This document shows, piece by piece, positions 8,208 through 16,898 of a DNA stretch of 64,000 bases (its first letter is position 1; each line of letters begins with the position of its first letter). A program made the translations under genes and the position numbers. A model generated the notes under the pieces. The model had not been told where the DNA came from and ran no database searches. It was given only the letters and a program-made list of their open reading frames with translations. The DNA is taken from contig CAVTFD010000026.1 of NCBI GenBank assembly GCA_963733945.1, positions 62,001-126,000 on the forward strand, read 5' to 3'. This DNA comes from AP-15 sp963733945. GTDB lineage: Bacteria; Pseudomonadota; Alphaproteobacteria; ATCC43930; CGMCC-115725.

Positions 8208-9080
8208 TCAGCCGGTGCGCACGAACTTGTCGACGCTACGCTCCTGGGTCAATCCGGCGTAGATGTCGCCATGCGAGTCGACGCCGACGCCATGGACGTG
8301 GCGGCTCTCCAGGCGGGTGAGCACTGCTCCGCTCGCATCGCGCACGCACACATAGGCGGGCTTGCCGTCGTCTTCCTGCTCGGCGATGTAATAATTCCCG
8401 TCCTTGCCGCGGCTGATGTCGTTAGGGCCGCCCATGCCGGTCCACTGGCCGAGAAAGTCCCCCTCCGGCGAGAAGATCTGGATGCGCTTGTTCGACCGGT
8501 CAGCGACGTAGAGCTTGCCGTCATCGTCGAACGCGATGCTGTGCGGCAAGTGGAACTGGCCCGCGGCCTGGCCGGGCGTACCCCACGACTTGACCAGCCG
8601 GCCGTCGTGGGTGAAGCGGTGCACGCGGGCGTTGCGGTAGCCGTCGGTCACGTAAATGTCGCCGTTCGGGTGGGCCATCATCTCGGTCGGATGATTGAAC
8701 GGCCCCGCCGCGCGCTCAGCCAGCCAGTTGGTAACTTTGCCGGTGTCAGAGTGGACGCCGCGCTGTCCCAGCTCCAACACGGGCTTGCCGTCCAAGGTGA
8801 ACGACTTCGCGACCGAGTCGGAGCGGTCGGTGGTGTAGACCGTGTCGCCGACGATTTTCAGCCCATGCGGGTCGGTGACCGCACCGCTGCCCCAGGAGCC
8901 CAGATGCTTCCCCTCGCGGTCGAAGACCACGACCGGAGGATCCCGGCGCTGGAACACGTAGATGCGGTCCTGCGCATCGGCCGCCACCCGGCTGACCAAC
9001 CCGAACGGTTCTCCGTCGGGCGATTTGAGAAAATCGCGGACTAGTTCGTAGGTATATTTGCCCGTGCCAACTTGTGCCAT
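8208..9080 (-). CDS. NHL-repeat beta-propeller protein (amidating-lyase-like)
   Basis: A 290 aa protein made of NHL-type beta-propeller blades, seen as recurring segments such as GEPFGLVSRVAADAQDRIYVF, HPTEMMAHPNGDIYVTD, LPHSIAFDDDGKLYVADR and VDSHGDIYAG. The closest recognised type is the peptidyl-alpha-hydroxyglycine alpha-amidating-lyase-like family, whose bacterial members have no proven role. No signal peptide is visible from the chosen ATG (9080), which is preceded by a good GGGAGGAAG ribosome site. It is transcribed in the same direction as the ThDP enzyme gene, 134 nt upstream of it. Confidence 0.75.
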   Translation of the reverse strand: MAQVGTGKYTYELVRDFLKSPDGEPFGLVSRVAADAQDRIYVFQRRDPPVVVFDREGKHLGSWGSGAVTDPHGLKIVGDTVYTTDRSDSVAKSFTLDGKPVLELGQRGVHSDTGKVTNWLAERAAGPFNHPTEMMAHPNGDIYVTDGYRNARVHRFTHDGRLVKSWGTPGQAAGQFHLPHSIAFDDDGKLYVADRSNKRIQIFSPEGDFLGQWTGMGGPNDISRGKDGNYYIAEQEDDGKPAYVCVRDASGAVLTRLESRHVHGVGVDSHGDIYAGLTQERSVDKFVRTG

Positions 9081-9379
9081 TGCCGTCTTCCTCCCGGAAA
9101 GATGAGTGCAAAAGCCCCTTCCGCAGCATTCCGCTGACGCCTGATCTGTTGACGCGATTCTCCGCCTCGGCGAGGCGCGCCGCAACGAAATTCGATCGTC
9201 GACAACCCGTGGCCGCCAACTGCCGGAGTTTGGCTAACGGATGCCCTGGTCGGGGCGCCGTACCGCCGCTGGAAAGGACAGGGTTTTGTGCTGGACCCGC
9301 GATTACGATGGTTGACGCTGCCCCGCAGCTGCGCCACACCCGCCGGGAGCGGGAACAGGCAATTGGGAAAGGTCGGACG
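9081..9379. other. Divergent intergenic region
   Basis: 299 bp between the divergent NHL-repeat and dehalogenase genes. It contains a 15 bp near-perfect palindrome, CGCCTCG-G-CGAGGCG (9163-9177), which could be an operator or a structured leader. I see no coding potential that fits a known family, no RNA gene and no promoter I would defend. Confidence 0.4.
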
Positions 9380-10093
9380 ATGGCGCTTTCGGATGTAAAG
9401 GCCTTGACGTTTGACGTGTTCGGCACGGTGGTGAACTGGCGCGACAGCATCGCGCGCGAGGCCAAGGCGTTTCTCGGGCCAAAGGGCTACGACAAGGACT
9501 GGCACGCCTTTGCCGATCAATGGAGGGCGCGCTATCAGCCGGCGATGGCGAAAGTGCGCAATGGCGAGCGCCCATGGACCCGGCTCGACGACCTGCATCG
9601 CGAGAACCTGGTCGAGCTGTTGCCGGAATTCGGGATATCAGGGCTCAACAAGGCGGAGGTCGACCATCTCAATCGTGCATGGCATCGCCTCGACGGGTGG
9701 CCGGATACCGTCGAGGGCCTGACCCGCCTCAAGCGCAAATTTATCCTGGTGACCTTATCGAACGGCAATGTCGCGCTGATGGTCAACATGGCCAAATACG
9801 CCGGATTGCCGTGGGACGCGATCCTCGGCGCCGAGGTTGCCCATGCCTACAAGCCGCAGCCCGAGGCTTATGACCGCACCGCCGCGTTTCTCGACCTGAA
9901 GCCCGAAGAGTGCATGATGGTGGCGGCGCATAATGGCGATCTGGTCGCGGCGCGCGGCCGCGGCTTCCACACCGCCTTTGTCAGCCGGCCATTGGAGCAA
10001 GGCCCCAACAAGACCCGCGATTTCAAGGCCGAGCACGATTTCGACGTGATCGCCGACAGCTTTGTCGATCTTGCCGCCAAGCTCGGCTGCTGA
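9380..10093 (+). CDS. Haloacid dehalogenase, type II
   Basis: HAD-superfamily hydrolase of 237 aa that resembles L-2-haloacid dehalogenases. Motif I is LTFDVFGTVVNW with the nucleophile D12, motif II is TLSNGN, the KPQPEAY segment carries the motif III Lys, and MVAAHNGDLVAA is the motif IV region. The ATG at 9380 is preceded by AAAGGTCGG; the reading frame stays open further upstream but without a domain. The substrate could be a haloacid or a phosphate ester; many genes with this name are untested. Confidence 0.85.
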   Translation: MALSDVKALTFDVFGTVVNWRDSIAREAKAFLGPKGYDKDWHAFADQWRARYQPAMAKVRNGERPWTRLDDLHRENLVELLPEFGISGLNKAEVDHLNRAWHRLDGWPDTVEGLTRLKRKFILVTLSNGNVALMVNMAKYAGLPWDAILGAEVAHAYKPQPEAYDRTAAFLDLKPEECMMVAAHNGDLVAARGRGFHTAFVSRPLEQGPNKTRDFKAEHDFDVIADSFVDLAAKLGC

Positions 10094-10120
10094 TGCCGCT
10101 TCTGCCGGCGCTGCGTAGTG

Positions 10121-11248
10121 TCAGTTGTGGAGTTCGACGAACGCTTTAATCAGACGGTTGACCTCGCCGGACTTTTCCAGATGCGGCAGATGTCCGGTCT
10201 CGTCGAGAATGTGCACCGGCCAGCGGGAGGCGAGCGCCTCGGCGTGCGCGACCGGGATGACGCGGTCGTTGCGGCCCCAAATCAGCTGAACCGGGACTGC
10301 GAGTTCAGCGATCCGGCCGGTCAGGTCCAGCGCTTGCCGGCCACTGGCGAACCACGCTCCAGCGATCGTCGTCAGCGCCGCGGTGACGCCGTCCAGGCGC
10401 TTATAGCGCAAGACTTCCTCGACCATCGCGCGGCTGACCAGCGCCGGGTCGTAGACCAGTTGATTGAGCGCCTCGATCGCCTCGCGACGGCGCGAGGCGC
10501 GGACGAAGCCGTCGATAAAGGCGGTGTTGAGCTCCGGCCCAAACCCGGCCGGGGCGATCAGGGTCAGGCTCGCAACGCGCTCCGGCCGGCGCAACGCGGT
10601 CAACGCCGCTAGCGCGCCGCCCATCGAGTGCCCGACGAGATGAATCCGCCCGACCGCGAGCCCATCCACCACGGCATCGATCGCGTCGGCCAAGCTTTCG
10701 GGACTGCCCGAACCCACCTCTTTGCCCGAACCGCCATGCCCGGGGAGGTCGAGAGCGATCGCGCGCCGGCTCTCGGCGAGCGCTGGCTGGGTGAACATCC
10801 AGGTGTTGAGGTCGCCGCCGAAGCCGTGGATCAGCACGACTGGGGGGTTGTCGCCTTCGCCGAGTTCCAGGTAGCGCAGCCGCCGCCCCGCGGCGTCGAT
10901 CTCTCGTGGCTGGAACGCCTCAGCTTCCGCGCCGCTCTCGACCGCGGGTTCGACGGGGGCGAACTCGGCAACGTACGCGTCGATCTCGGCTTGGGGGACG
11001 GTCTCGGGTGCGGCTACGGCAAGTAAGGCGCCGACCGGCAAGGTGGCCCCGGCTTGCGCCACGATCCGCCGCAAAACGCCGCCCTCCGGGATTTCGAGGA
11101 CATTGGTGATCTTGGTGGTCTCGATCTCCAGCAGTTCCTCGCCCGCCGCGAAATGCTGTCCTTCCCGCTTGAGCCAGCCGACGACCTTGCCCTCGGTCAT
11201 CGTCAGCCCCCATTTGGGCATCGTGATCGGGGTGATCGCGGGGTTCAT
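10121..11248 (-). CDS. acoC: AcoC-type lipoyl-domain / alpha-beta-hydrolase protein
   Basis: Two-domain protein of 375 aa. Residues 5-85 form a lipoyl domain with the lipoylation Lys at K46 in EIETTKITNVLE; residues about 115-370 form an alpha/beta hydrolase with the nucleophile elbow GHSMGG (S208), an Asp in WGRNDRVIP and the catalytic His in ETGHLPHLEK. This architecture is that of AcoC, the E2 of acetoin dehydrogenase, rather than of pyruvate dehydrogenase E2. It is therefore the probable partner of the E1 genes at 2.8-5.5 kb although it lies on the opposite strand. The ATG at 11248 follows the prs stop by 23 nt. Confidence 0.85.
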   Translation of the reverse strand: MNPAITPITMPKWGLTMTEGKVVGWLKREGQHFAAGEELLEIETTKITNVLEIPEGGVLRRIVAQAGATLPVGALLAVAAPETVPQAEIDAYVAEFAPVEPAVESGAEAEAFQPREIDAAGRRLRYLELGEGDNPPVVLIHGFGGDLNTWMFTQPALAESRRAIALDLPGHGGSGKEVGSGSPESLADAIDAVVDGLAVGRIHLVGHSMGGALAALTALRRPERVASLTLIAPAGFGPELNTAFIDGFVRASRRREAIEALNQLVYDPALVSRAMVEEVLRYKRLDGVTAALTTIAGAWFASGRQALDLTGRIAELAVPVQLIWGRNDRVIPVAHAEALASRWPVHILDETGHLPHLEKSGEVNRLIKAFVELHN

Positions 11249-11271
11249 TGTCGTGGGACGAGCCCAGAGGC

Positions 11272-12204
11272 TCAATCGAACAGGCTCGAGACCGAACGCT
11301 CCTCGCTGATCCGGCGGATCGCCTCGGCCATCAGCGGCGCGATCGACACCTGGCGGATGTTGTTCGCTTGCCGCACCGCCTCGGTCGCGACGATGCTGTC
11401 GGTCGTGACCAGCATTTCGATCGGCGAATCGATGACTCGCGCCACCGCGCCGCCCGACAGCACCCCGTGCGTGACGTAGGCGAAAACCGCGGATGCGCCG
11501 GCATCCATCAATGCCGCGGCCGCGTTGCACAAGGTGCCCGAGGTGTCGACCATGTCGTCGACGAGTATGCAGCGGCGCGCGGCAACATCGCCGATTATGT
11601 TCATGACCTCGGACACACCGGCCCGCTCCCGACGCTTGTCGACGATCGCAAGGTCGGTGTCGAGCCTGCGGGCGATCTGCCGGGCGCGAAAGACGCCGCC
11701 TACATCCGGCGATACGATAATGAGGTCGCGGCGGGCGTGATGATCGCGGATGTCCTTAACCAGCACCGGCTCGGCGTACAAATTGTCGGTCGGGATATCG
11801 AAGAAACCCTGGATCTGTCCGGTGTGGAGATCGAGGGTCAGCACACGGTCCGCGCCGGCCGCGGTGATCATGTTGGCGACAAGCTTGGCCGAGATCGGGG
11901 TACGCGGCGCGGATTTGCGGTCTTGCCGGGCATAGCCGTAATAGGGGATCACCGCCGTCACCCGCCGCGCCGAGCTGCGCTTCAGCGCATCGAGACTGAC
12001 CAGCAATTCCATCAGGTGGTCGTTTGCCGGAAAGGAGGTCGATTGGATCACAAAGACGTCCTCGCCGCGGACGTTTTCCTGAATCTCGACAAACACCTCC
12101 ATATCGGAAAAACGGCGCACTATGGCCTTGGTCAACGGTAAGTCGAGATAGGCGGCGATGGCTTCAGCGAGCGGCCGATTGCTGTTGCAGGCAAGAATTT
12201 TCAT
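11272..12204 (-). CDS. prs: Ribose-phosphate pyrophosphokinase
   Basis: PRPP synthetase: ribose 5-phosphate + ATP gives PRPP + AMP, feeding nucleotide, His, Trp and NAD synthesis. At 310 aa it has the expected length. Visible motifs are ENVRGEDVFVIQSTS near residue 43, the ATP-loop segment YGYARQDRKSAPRTPI, the divalent-cation site DLHTGQIQGFFDIP and the PRPP-binding loop ILVDDMVDTSGT. The upstream 140 bp contain a short direct repeat (CCTTGCCTCATG, twice, 12300-12325) of unknown meaning. Confidence 0.96.
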   Translation of the reverse strand: MKILACNSNRPLAEAIAAYLDLPLTKAIVRRFSDMEVFVEIQENVRGEDVFVIQSTSFPANDHLMELLVSLDALKRSSARRVTAVIPYYGYARQDRKSAPRTPISAKLVANMITAAGADRVLTLDLHTGQIQGFFDIPTDNLYAEPVLVKDIRDHHARRDLIIVSPDVGGVFRARQIARRLDTDLAIVDKRRERAGVSEVMNIIGDVAARRCILVDDMVDTSGTLCNAAAALMDAGASAVFAYVTHGVLSGGAVARVIDSPIEMLVTTDSIVATEAVRQANNIRQVSIAPLMAEAIRRISEERSVSSLFD

Positions 12205-12344
12205 GACACAACGGCCAGCAAGGGCGCCGACGGGCCGAGTCCCGCGGCTGCACGTAGCAGTAATGTAACAATTCGTACCCAGCCTGACAACCGCACAGCC
12301 CTTGCCTCATGCCCCTTGCCTCATGGTCGACTGGGCATCGGGGG

Positions 12345-13223
12345 TCAGGTTTTTCCCCCGGAAGGCGGGGCGCCGCGCGCGATCAGCGCCATAATTCCGT
12401 CTTGCGCCGAAACCGCGACCGTGTAGGCGACGTCGCCCCAAGACCCGTCGAGCAGGCCGGCCGGAACATCGTTCTCCTGGGCGACGTTGCCGATCTCGCC
12501 GCCGTCCTTTTTACGCACATGCCAGACAATCTTGACATGCTGTTTGCCGGATTCGGGCTTGCCGACGACGACGTCGGCTTCGAGCAGAAGATCGGCCTTT
12601 GCCTGCGGATCGGAGACGATCGCGAGGTCTTGCCGCTTCAACAAGGTCGAAATGGCGCTTGCCAAAGCTGCTCCACCATCGCCGGGCGCGCCCTCGACCC
12701 CACGAATCAGTAGCCGGGTCCGCCCCTCATCGGCAGCCTCGACCGGGGCTTTGTCCAGCAGCATGGCGGCGATCTGCTCGGCGCCGGCGGCGGCGAGACG
12801 GGCGACGGCGTCGTCTTTTCCTTGTTGCCAATCACCATCGGTGGCCTCGATCCGCTCTGCCCGCTGGCCGAGCAATTTGCCGGCGGGATCGCGCAATTCC
12901 CACAGCACGACCACGGCCGTCTTGCCATCGGCGGGGGGCATGCGCTGGACCCGGCCGTCGAGCTGATAGCTGGCGATGCTCGCCGTGCGATCGCTGGCGG
13001 CAATGTCGCGCTGTTGCAGCGCCTGCGCCATCGCCGGCCCGAGCTTTTCGGCCGTGGCCCGTGGTCCGCCTTTGAGCGGCGAGATCGCGACGCTAGCGTT
13101 ATCGCGCAAAGTCAGCATCGGCGAGCCCGGTTTTGGCACGTCGTCGGCGAAAGGGTGCGGCAGCGGTTGACAAGCCGCCAGCAACAGCACCGCCGCAACG
13201 TCAGCCCGCCGCCATCCGGTCAT
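12345..13223 (-). CDS. Predicted lipoprotein of unknown function
   Basis: A 292 aa protein with a lipoprotein signal: a short positively charged start, a hydrophobic stretch (VAAVLLL) and the lipobox LLAAC with Cys at residue 17. The rest is soluble and rich in Ala, with no domain I recognise; segments such as SYQLDGRVQRMPPADGKTAV and VAYTVAVSAQDGIMALI recall periplasmic lipoproteins of Gram-negative bacteria. Its ATG overlaps the pgeF stop by 4 bp (ATGA), so it is the last gene of the lgt-midA-pgeF operon. Encoding a lipoprotein with the lipoprotein-modifying enzyme Lgt is a fitting arrangement. Confidence 0.75.
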   Translation of the reverse strand: MTGWRRADVAAVLLLAACQPLPHPFADDVPKPGSPMLTLRDNASVAISPLKGGPRATAEKLGPAMAQALQQRDIAASDRTASIASYQLDGRVQRMPPADGKTAVVVLWELRDPAGKLLGQRAERIEATDGDWQQGKDDAVARLAAAGAEQIAAMLLDKAPVEAADEGRTRLLIRGVEGAPGDGGAALASAISTLLKRQDLAIVSDPQAKADLLLEADVVVGKPESGKQHVKIVWHVRKKDGGEIGNVAQENDVPAGLLDGSWGDVAYTVAVSAQDGIMALIARGAPPSGGKT

Positions 13224-13987
13224 TCGTCGAGCACGATGGCCGAAAGCCCGCGGCCGTAGGCGGTCTCGCCGCGCAGGCGGGCCCGGCGATAGCTGAAGAA
13301 CCGCTTCTCATCGGCGGCGGTATCGTGCCGAGCATGCTGTACCAGTCTCACCCCGGCCCGGCCGAGGCGGTGCTCGACATAGCCGGCCAGGTCGAACATG
13401 AAATGACCGGGGCGTCGCGCTGGCGCGAAATAGGCCGCAGCGCCGGGATCTTCGGCGACGACCGGCTGGGGAAATTCGGGACCGACTTCGTAGGAAGCTG
13501 GGCCGATGCAGGGGCCGATCCCGGCGCGGATATGGCCAGGCTCTGCGCCGAGCGCCGCCATCTGCGTGATGGTCGCCTCGACAACTCCACCGAGCGCTCC
13601 ACGCCAGCCGGCATGCGCGGCGCCGATCACTCGGGCGACCGGATCGTGGAGCAGGACGGGCGCGCAATCGGCCGCCAAAATGCCCAGCGCCACGCCGGGA
13701 ACGCAGGAGACCATGCCGTCCGCTCGCGGCGAGTCCTCGCGGCGCCAAGGGTCTTCGACGATGACCACGGCGGCGCTGTGGATCTGCCGACAGGTCACCA
13801 GCCGGTCGGCGGACAGATCCAGCCGGTCCAGCGCGATCGCGCGGTTGCGCGCGACGTTCTCCGGAGGGTCGCCCGAGCCGAACCCGCAATTGAGCGATCC
13901 GAACAGGCCCTGGCTGACCCCGCCCCGCCGGGTAAAGAAGGCGTGTCGGACGGCGCCGTTCGCGTCGAGTACATCGAGAGCGATCAT
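13220..13987 (-). CDS. pgeF: Peptidoglycan editing factor PgeF (YfiH, laccase-domain)
   Basis: Cu-oxidoreductase-fold protein of 255 aa. In E. coli, YfiH/PgeF removes peptidoglycan precursors carrying L-Ser in place of L-Ala; related proteins act on purine nucleosides. Conserved segments are AFFTRRGGVSQGLFGSLN near the start, TCRQIHSA (metal His), ADCAPVLLHDP, AAHAGWRGALGGV and GPCIGP. The ATG at 13987 overlaps the midA stop as ATGA; a more distal in-frame start at 14032 would overlap midA by 49 bp and is less likely. Confidence 0.92.
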   Translation of the reverse strand: MIALDVLDANGAVRHAFFTRRGGVSQGLFGSLNCGFGSGDPPENVARNRAIALDRLDLSADRLVTCRQIHSAAVVIVEDPWRREDSPRADGMVSCVPGVALGILAADCAPVLLHDPVARVIGAAHAGWRGALGGVVEATITQMAALGAEPGHIRAGIGPCIGPASYEVGPEFPQPVVAEDPGAAAYFAPARRPGHFMFDLAGYVEHRLGRAGVRLVQHARHDTAADEKRFFSYRRARLRGETAYGRGLSAIVLDE

Positions 13988-15090
13988 CGCTGCGTTTGCG
14001 CAAATTCGAAACCGAAGGGTGTCGGCAGCCACGGCGAGACCAGAGCCACGGCCTTGAACAAATCGCCCATTTGGGCGGGGTCGAGCAAGCGCACGACGCC
14101 GCTTTCGAGCCGCTGCCGCTGATCGGCGGTCGCCCGCTGGAGCAGGGCGTCGAGCCGGGTGCCGGCGCCGAGCGTGCCGAGGAATTGGCCCTGAGACACC
14201 GGCCCATGGGCGTTGGCTCCGGCCGTGCGAGCCGCCTGCGCGAAGGCGGCAAAGTCGACATGGGCGCTCAAATCGGCACTCCCCGGGGATGCCAGCGCGT
14301 CAACCGGCCCATGGCGGGAGATGGCGCGCAAGGTCGTCCCCGCCCGGCTTGGGAAGTAGCCGTAATCGATGAACAGGGCTGCGCCCGGATCGTTCTCGAG
14401 GCGGGCGCCGAGGACGGCGCTCAGCGCGAGCGCCTGGGGGCAGAACTCGAAGACGGTGCCTCGCCGAGCTGTATGGCGCAGGTTATCGGGGACCAGCAGG
14501 GAGAGGGCTGGGCTCTCGAGACCATCGGCAAAGACAAGCCGATCGTCGCGATCAAGCGCCACCATTCGCTCCGACCAGTCTCGATGCCCGCGCACGAGCT
14601 GGCGGATTGGCAGCGCGTCGAGGAATTCGTTGGCCACGATCAGCATCGGACCCGCCGGCAACTCATCGGACCGGGTCAACCACACCGGGTCTGCATAAGC
14701 GAGACGGCGTTCTTGTTCGCCGCGCAGCACCGGGCTCGCTTCGACCAGATAGAGGCGCAGTGCGCGGCGAAGTTCGGGAACGGCGCCGACTGCGCGCAAC
14801 AGATCGTCGGCGAGTACGCCGCTCCCGGGACCCAGCTCCGCCAGGATCACCGGATCGGGTCGTCCGATCTGCTCCCACACCAGCGCGCACCACAGCCCGA
14901 TCAGCTCGCCGAAAACCTGGCTGATCTCGGGCGCCGTCACGAAGTCGCCGGCGGCCCCGAACGGTCGGCGAGTGGCATAATAGCCCAGATCGGGATCGTG
15001 CAGAGCGATCGCCATATAGGCCGCGAGCGACAACGGCCCCCCGTTGCGGATGCGGCGGGCGATCTTGTCGCCGAGCGCGTTCGCGGTCAC
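13984..15090 (-). CDS. MidA/NDUFAF7-family SAM-dependent methyltransferase
   Basis: Class I methyltransferase of 368 aa from the family of mitochondrial NDUFAF7, which dimethylates an Arg of a complex I subunit during assembly. Typical signatures are the N-terminal GPLSLAAYMAIALHDPDLGYY, AAGDFVTAPEISQVFGE, the SAM-binding VILAELGPGSGVLADDLLR, and ANEFLDALPIRQ. Its GTG start (15090) overlaps the lgt stop by 4 bp (GTGA). Translation is open upstream inside lgt but without family similarity. The bacterial substrate is not established. Confidence 0.9.
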   Translation of the reverse strand: MTANALGDKIARRIRNGGPLSLAAYMAIALHDPDLGYYATRRPFGAAGDFVTAPEISQVFGELIGLWCALVWEQIGRPDPVILAELGPGSGVLADDLLRAVGAVPELRRALRLYLVEASPVLRGEQERRLAYADPVWLTRSDELPAGPMLIVANEFLDALPIRQLVRGHRDWSERMVALDRDDRLVFADGLESPALSLLVPDNLRHTARRGTVFEFCPQALALSAVLGARLENDPGAALFIDYGYFPSRAGTTLRAISRHGPVDALASPGSADLSAHVDFAAFAQAARTAGANAHGPVSQGQFLGTLGAGTRLDALLQRATADQRQRLESGVVRLLDPAQMGDLFKAVALVSPWLPTPFGFEFAQTQR

Positions 15091-15896
15091 GGTCGCGCAG
15101 AACGAGGCACCCGGCGGGCCCACAGGATGATCGCGATACCGGCGATCAGCACCGGGATCGACAACAGCTGACCCATCGTCGTCCCGAAGATCAAATATCC
15201 CAATTGCGGGTCCGGCTGGCGGAACAGCTCGCCCGACATGCGAGCGACGGCATAGCCGGCAAGGAACAGCCCGGTGAGGATCCCCGGCCTTTCGCGCCCG
15301 CCCCGGCGCTCGGCGACAAACAGCAGCAGGAACAGCAGGAACCCTTCGCAAAAAGCCTCATAGAGCTGGCTCGGATGACGCGGTACCGGGCCGCCATTCG
15401 GAAAGATCATCGCCCACGGCACATCGGTCGGCCGTCCGTACAGTTCGCCGTTGATGAAATTGGCGATGCGGCCAAAGAACAGGCCGATTGGGATCGCCTC
15501 GGTGATGATGTCGGAGAACGCGAAGATGGCTATCGTCCGAAAGCGGGAAAACAGGATGATCGCAATCGTCACCCCGATGGCGCCGCCATGGAACGACATT
15601 CCGCCATGCCACACATAGAGCGCCTGGAGCGGATGGGCGAAATAGTAGTCGGGATTGTAGAACAGCACATAGCCGATACGTCCACCGAGCACGACGCCGA
15701 GCGTCGCCCATACGAGGAAATCGTCAACATCCTGACGACGGACGAGATGGGGCGACCGACCGGAGAGAGCCAGGCAATAACGCCACCCGATCAACAACCC
15801 AACGATATAGGCGAGCGCGTACCAGCGGATCGCAAACGGGCCGATCGCGAGCGCGACGGGATTGATCGCGGGAAACGGGATGGTGAAGAACGGCAT
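15087..15896 (-). CDS. lgt: Prolipoprotein diacylglyceryl transferase
   Basis: Inner-membrane enzyme that moves diacylglycerol from phosphatidylglycerol to the lipobox Cys of prolipoproteins, the first step of lipoprotein maturation. The 269 aa protein has about seven membrane segments, the WHGGMSFHGG segment with the catalytic His, the Lgt signature GRIANFINGELYGRPTDVPW and the PRHPSQLYEA motif. It is the first gene of a coupled operon with midA, pgeF and a lipoprotein gene. Confidence 0.96.
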   Translation of the reverse strand: MPFFTIPFPAINPVALAIGPFAIRWYALAYIVGLLIGWRYCLALSGRSPHLVRRQDVDDFLVWATLGVVLGGRIGYVLFYNPDYYFAHPLQALYVWHGGMSFHGGAIGVTIAIILFSRFRTIAIFAFSDIITEAIPIGLFFGRIANFINGELYGRPTDVPWAMIFPNGGPVPRHPSQLYEAFCEGFLLFLLLFVAERRGGRERPGILTGLFLAGYAVARMSGELFRQPDPQLGYLIFGTTMGQLLSIPVLIAGIAIILWARRVPRSARP

Positions 15897-16011
15897 CGGC
15901 CCATCATCGCAGGCGGAGCGGCGAGCGCGAAGCGCCGCGCGGCGCAGAGGTTATAGGCATTGGCTTGTAGATCCAGACAGGTGGCTGCGTCGCACCGCTG
16001 CCGTCAGCCCG

Positions 16012-16863
16012 TCAGCCCTCGCTGAACAGGAGAACCGCGCCGCTCGCTTCACGCGCCGGCACGGCAAGGGCGCCGCCGGGCATCTCGTCGAACGCGACGT
16101 GCCGCTGGGTCAGATGGTTGATCGTGCGCTGGAGTCGTTCGACGCCGAGTTCGAGCGCGACAATCCCCGGCGGCGAAAATCCGCGATCGATTTCGATTCC
16201 CGGATGCATCGTCTGAAAATCGTCGGGGGTGCTGAAGACCAGACGTTGCCGCCCGATGTGGACGACCGCCACGGCGTCCGTCGTCGTCACCTGCACGATC
16301 CCGAACAGCCGATCATAGGCCGGCAGCAGCGTGGCCGTGCTCTCGACCAGGACATGCACCGCCCTCAGCCCGATGGTGCCGTTGGGGTGGGCCAGCCATT
16401 CCGGCCGACGCATCAGCGCCGGCGTCAGATGACTGCACAAAAAACTGTCGAGCCCCGGGGTTTCGTCCGGCGGCAATGAGATCAGGCTGAAGCGGGGCAG
16501 GACAGTTCCCTGCGGCAGCTCGATTTGGCGGGCGAGCGGGCGCGGCTCGGAGGGGTGCAGCTGCCGGCGCAGCAGCGCCGCACGAGCCTCCTCCACGGTC
16601 CCGGCAGGGGCAAAAGCCGCCGCCATCGGCCCCTCGCGTCGCGCCAGAAAAGCATCGAGGCGTTCGACGGAGTCGGCCGCATCGACGATGCCGAGCAGCT
16701 CGAGATAATCGGAAGGGAACATCACGCAATAATTGGCGGTGCCCTGCCCGATATGCCGGCCGCGCGGGGATAGGGTAAACCCGAGCCGCCTCCATGCGGT
16801 CCGGGCATTTTCCAACTCGCGGACAGCGACGATGACGTGATCGACGCCGGCGATGCCATCCAT
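16012..16863 (-). CDS. Glyoxalase-like (VOC) domain protein
   Basis: Vicinal-oxygen-chelate family protein of 283 aa with two VOC-like halves. The first is clear: GIAGVDHVIVAVRELENAR holds the expected metal-site His, followed by the LGF turn and SDYLELLGIVD. The second half (about 160-280) has weaker VOC strands such as LRAVHVLVEST and PGIVALELGVERL. The arrangement matches the glyoxalase-like family found in many soil proteobacteria; substrates are unknown. It is followed after 35 bp by mtnP/mtnA genes on the same strand. Confidence 0.75.
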   Translation of the reverse strand: MDGIAGVDHVIVAVRELENARTAWRRLGFTLSPRGRHIGQGTANYCVMFPSDYLELLGIVDAADSVERLDAFLARREGPMAAAFAPAGTVEEARAALLRRQLHPSEPRPLARQIELPQGTVLPRFSLISLPPDETPGLDSFLCSHLTPALMRRPEWLAHPNGTIGLRAVHVLVESTATLLPAYDRLFGIVQVTTTDAVAVVHIGRQRLVFSTPDDFQTMHPGIEIDRGFSPPGIVALELGVERLQRTINHLTQRHVAFDEMPGGALAVPAREASGAVLLFSEG

Positions 16864-16898
16864 CGCAGAGCCCCCTTTGCGCTATCGCAACCACCGGC

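Noticed and set aside
11248..12141. A 297-codon plus-strand frame opposite prs.
   Set aside because: Antisense mirror of a highly conserved gene, no domain, no ribosome site.
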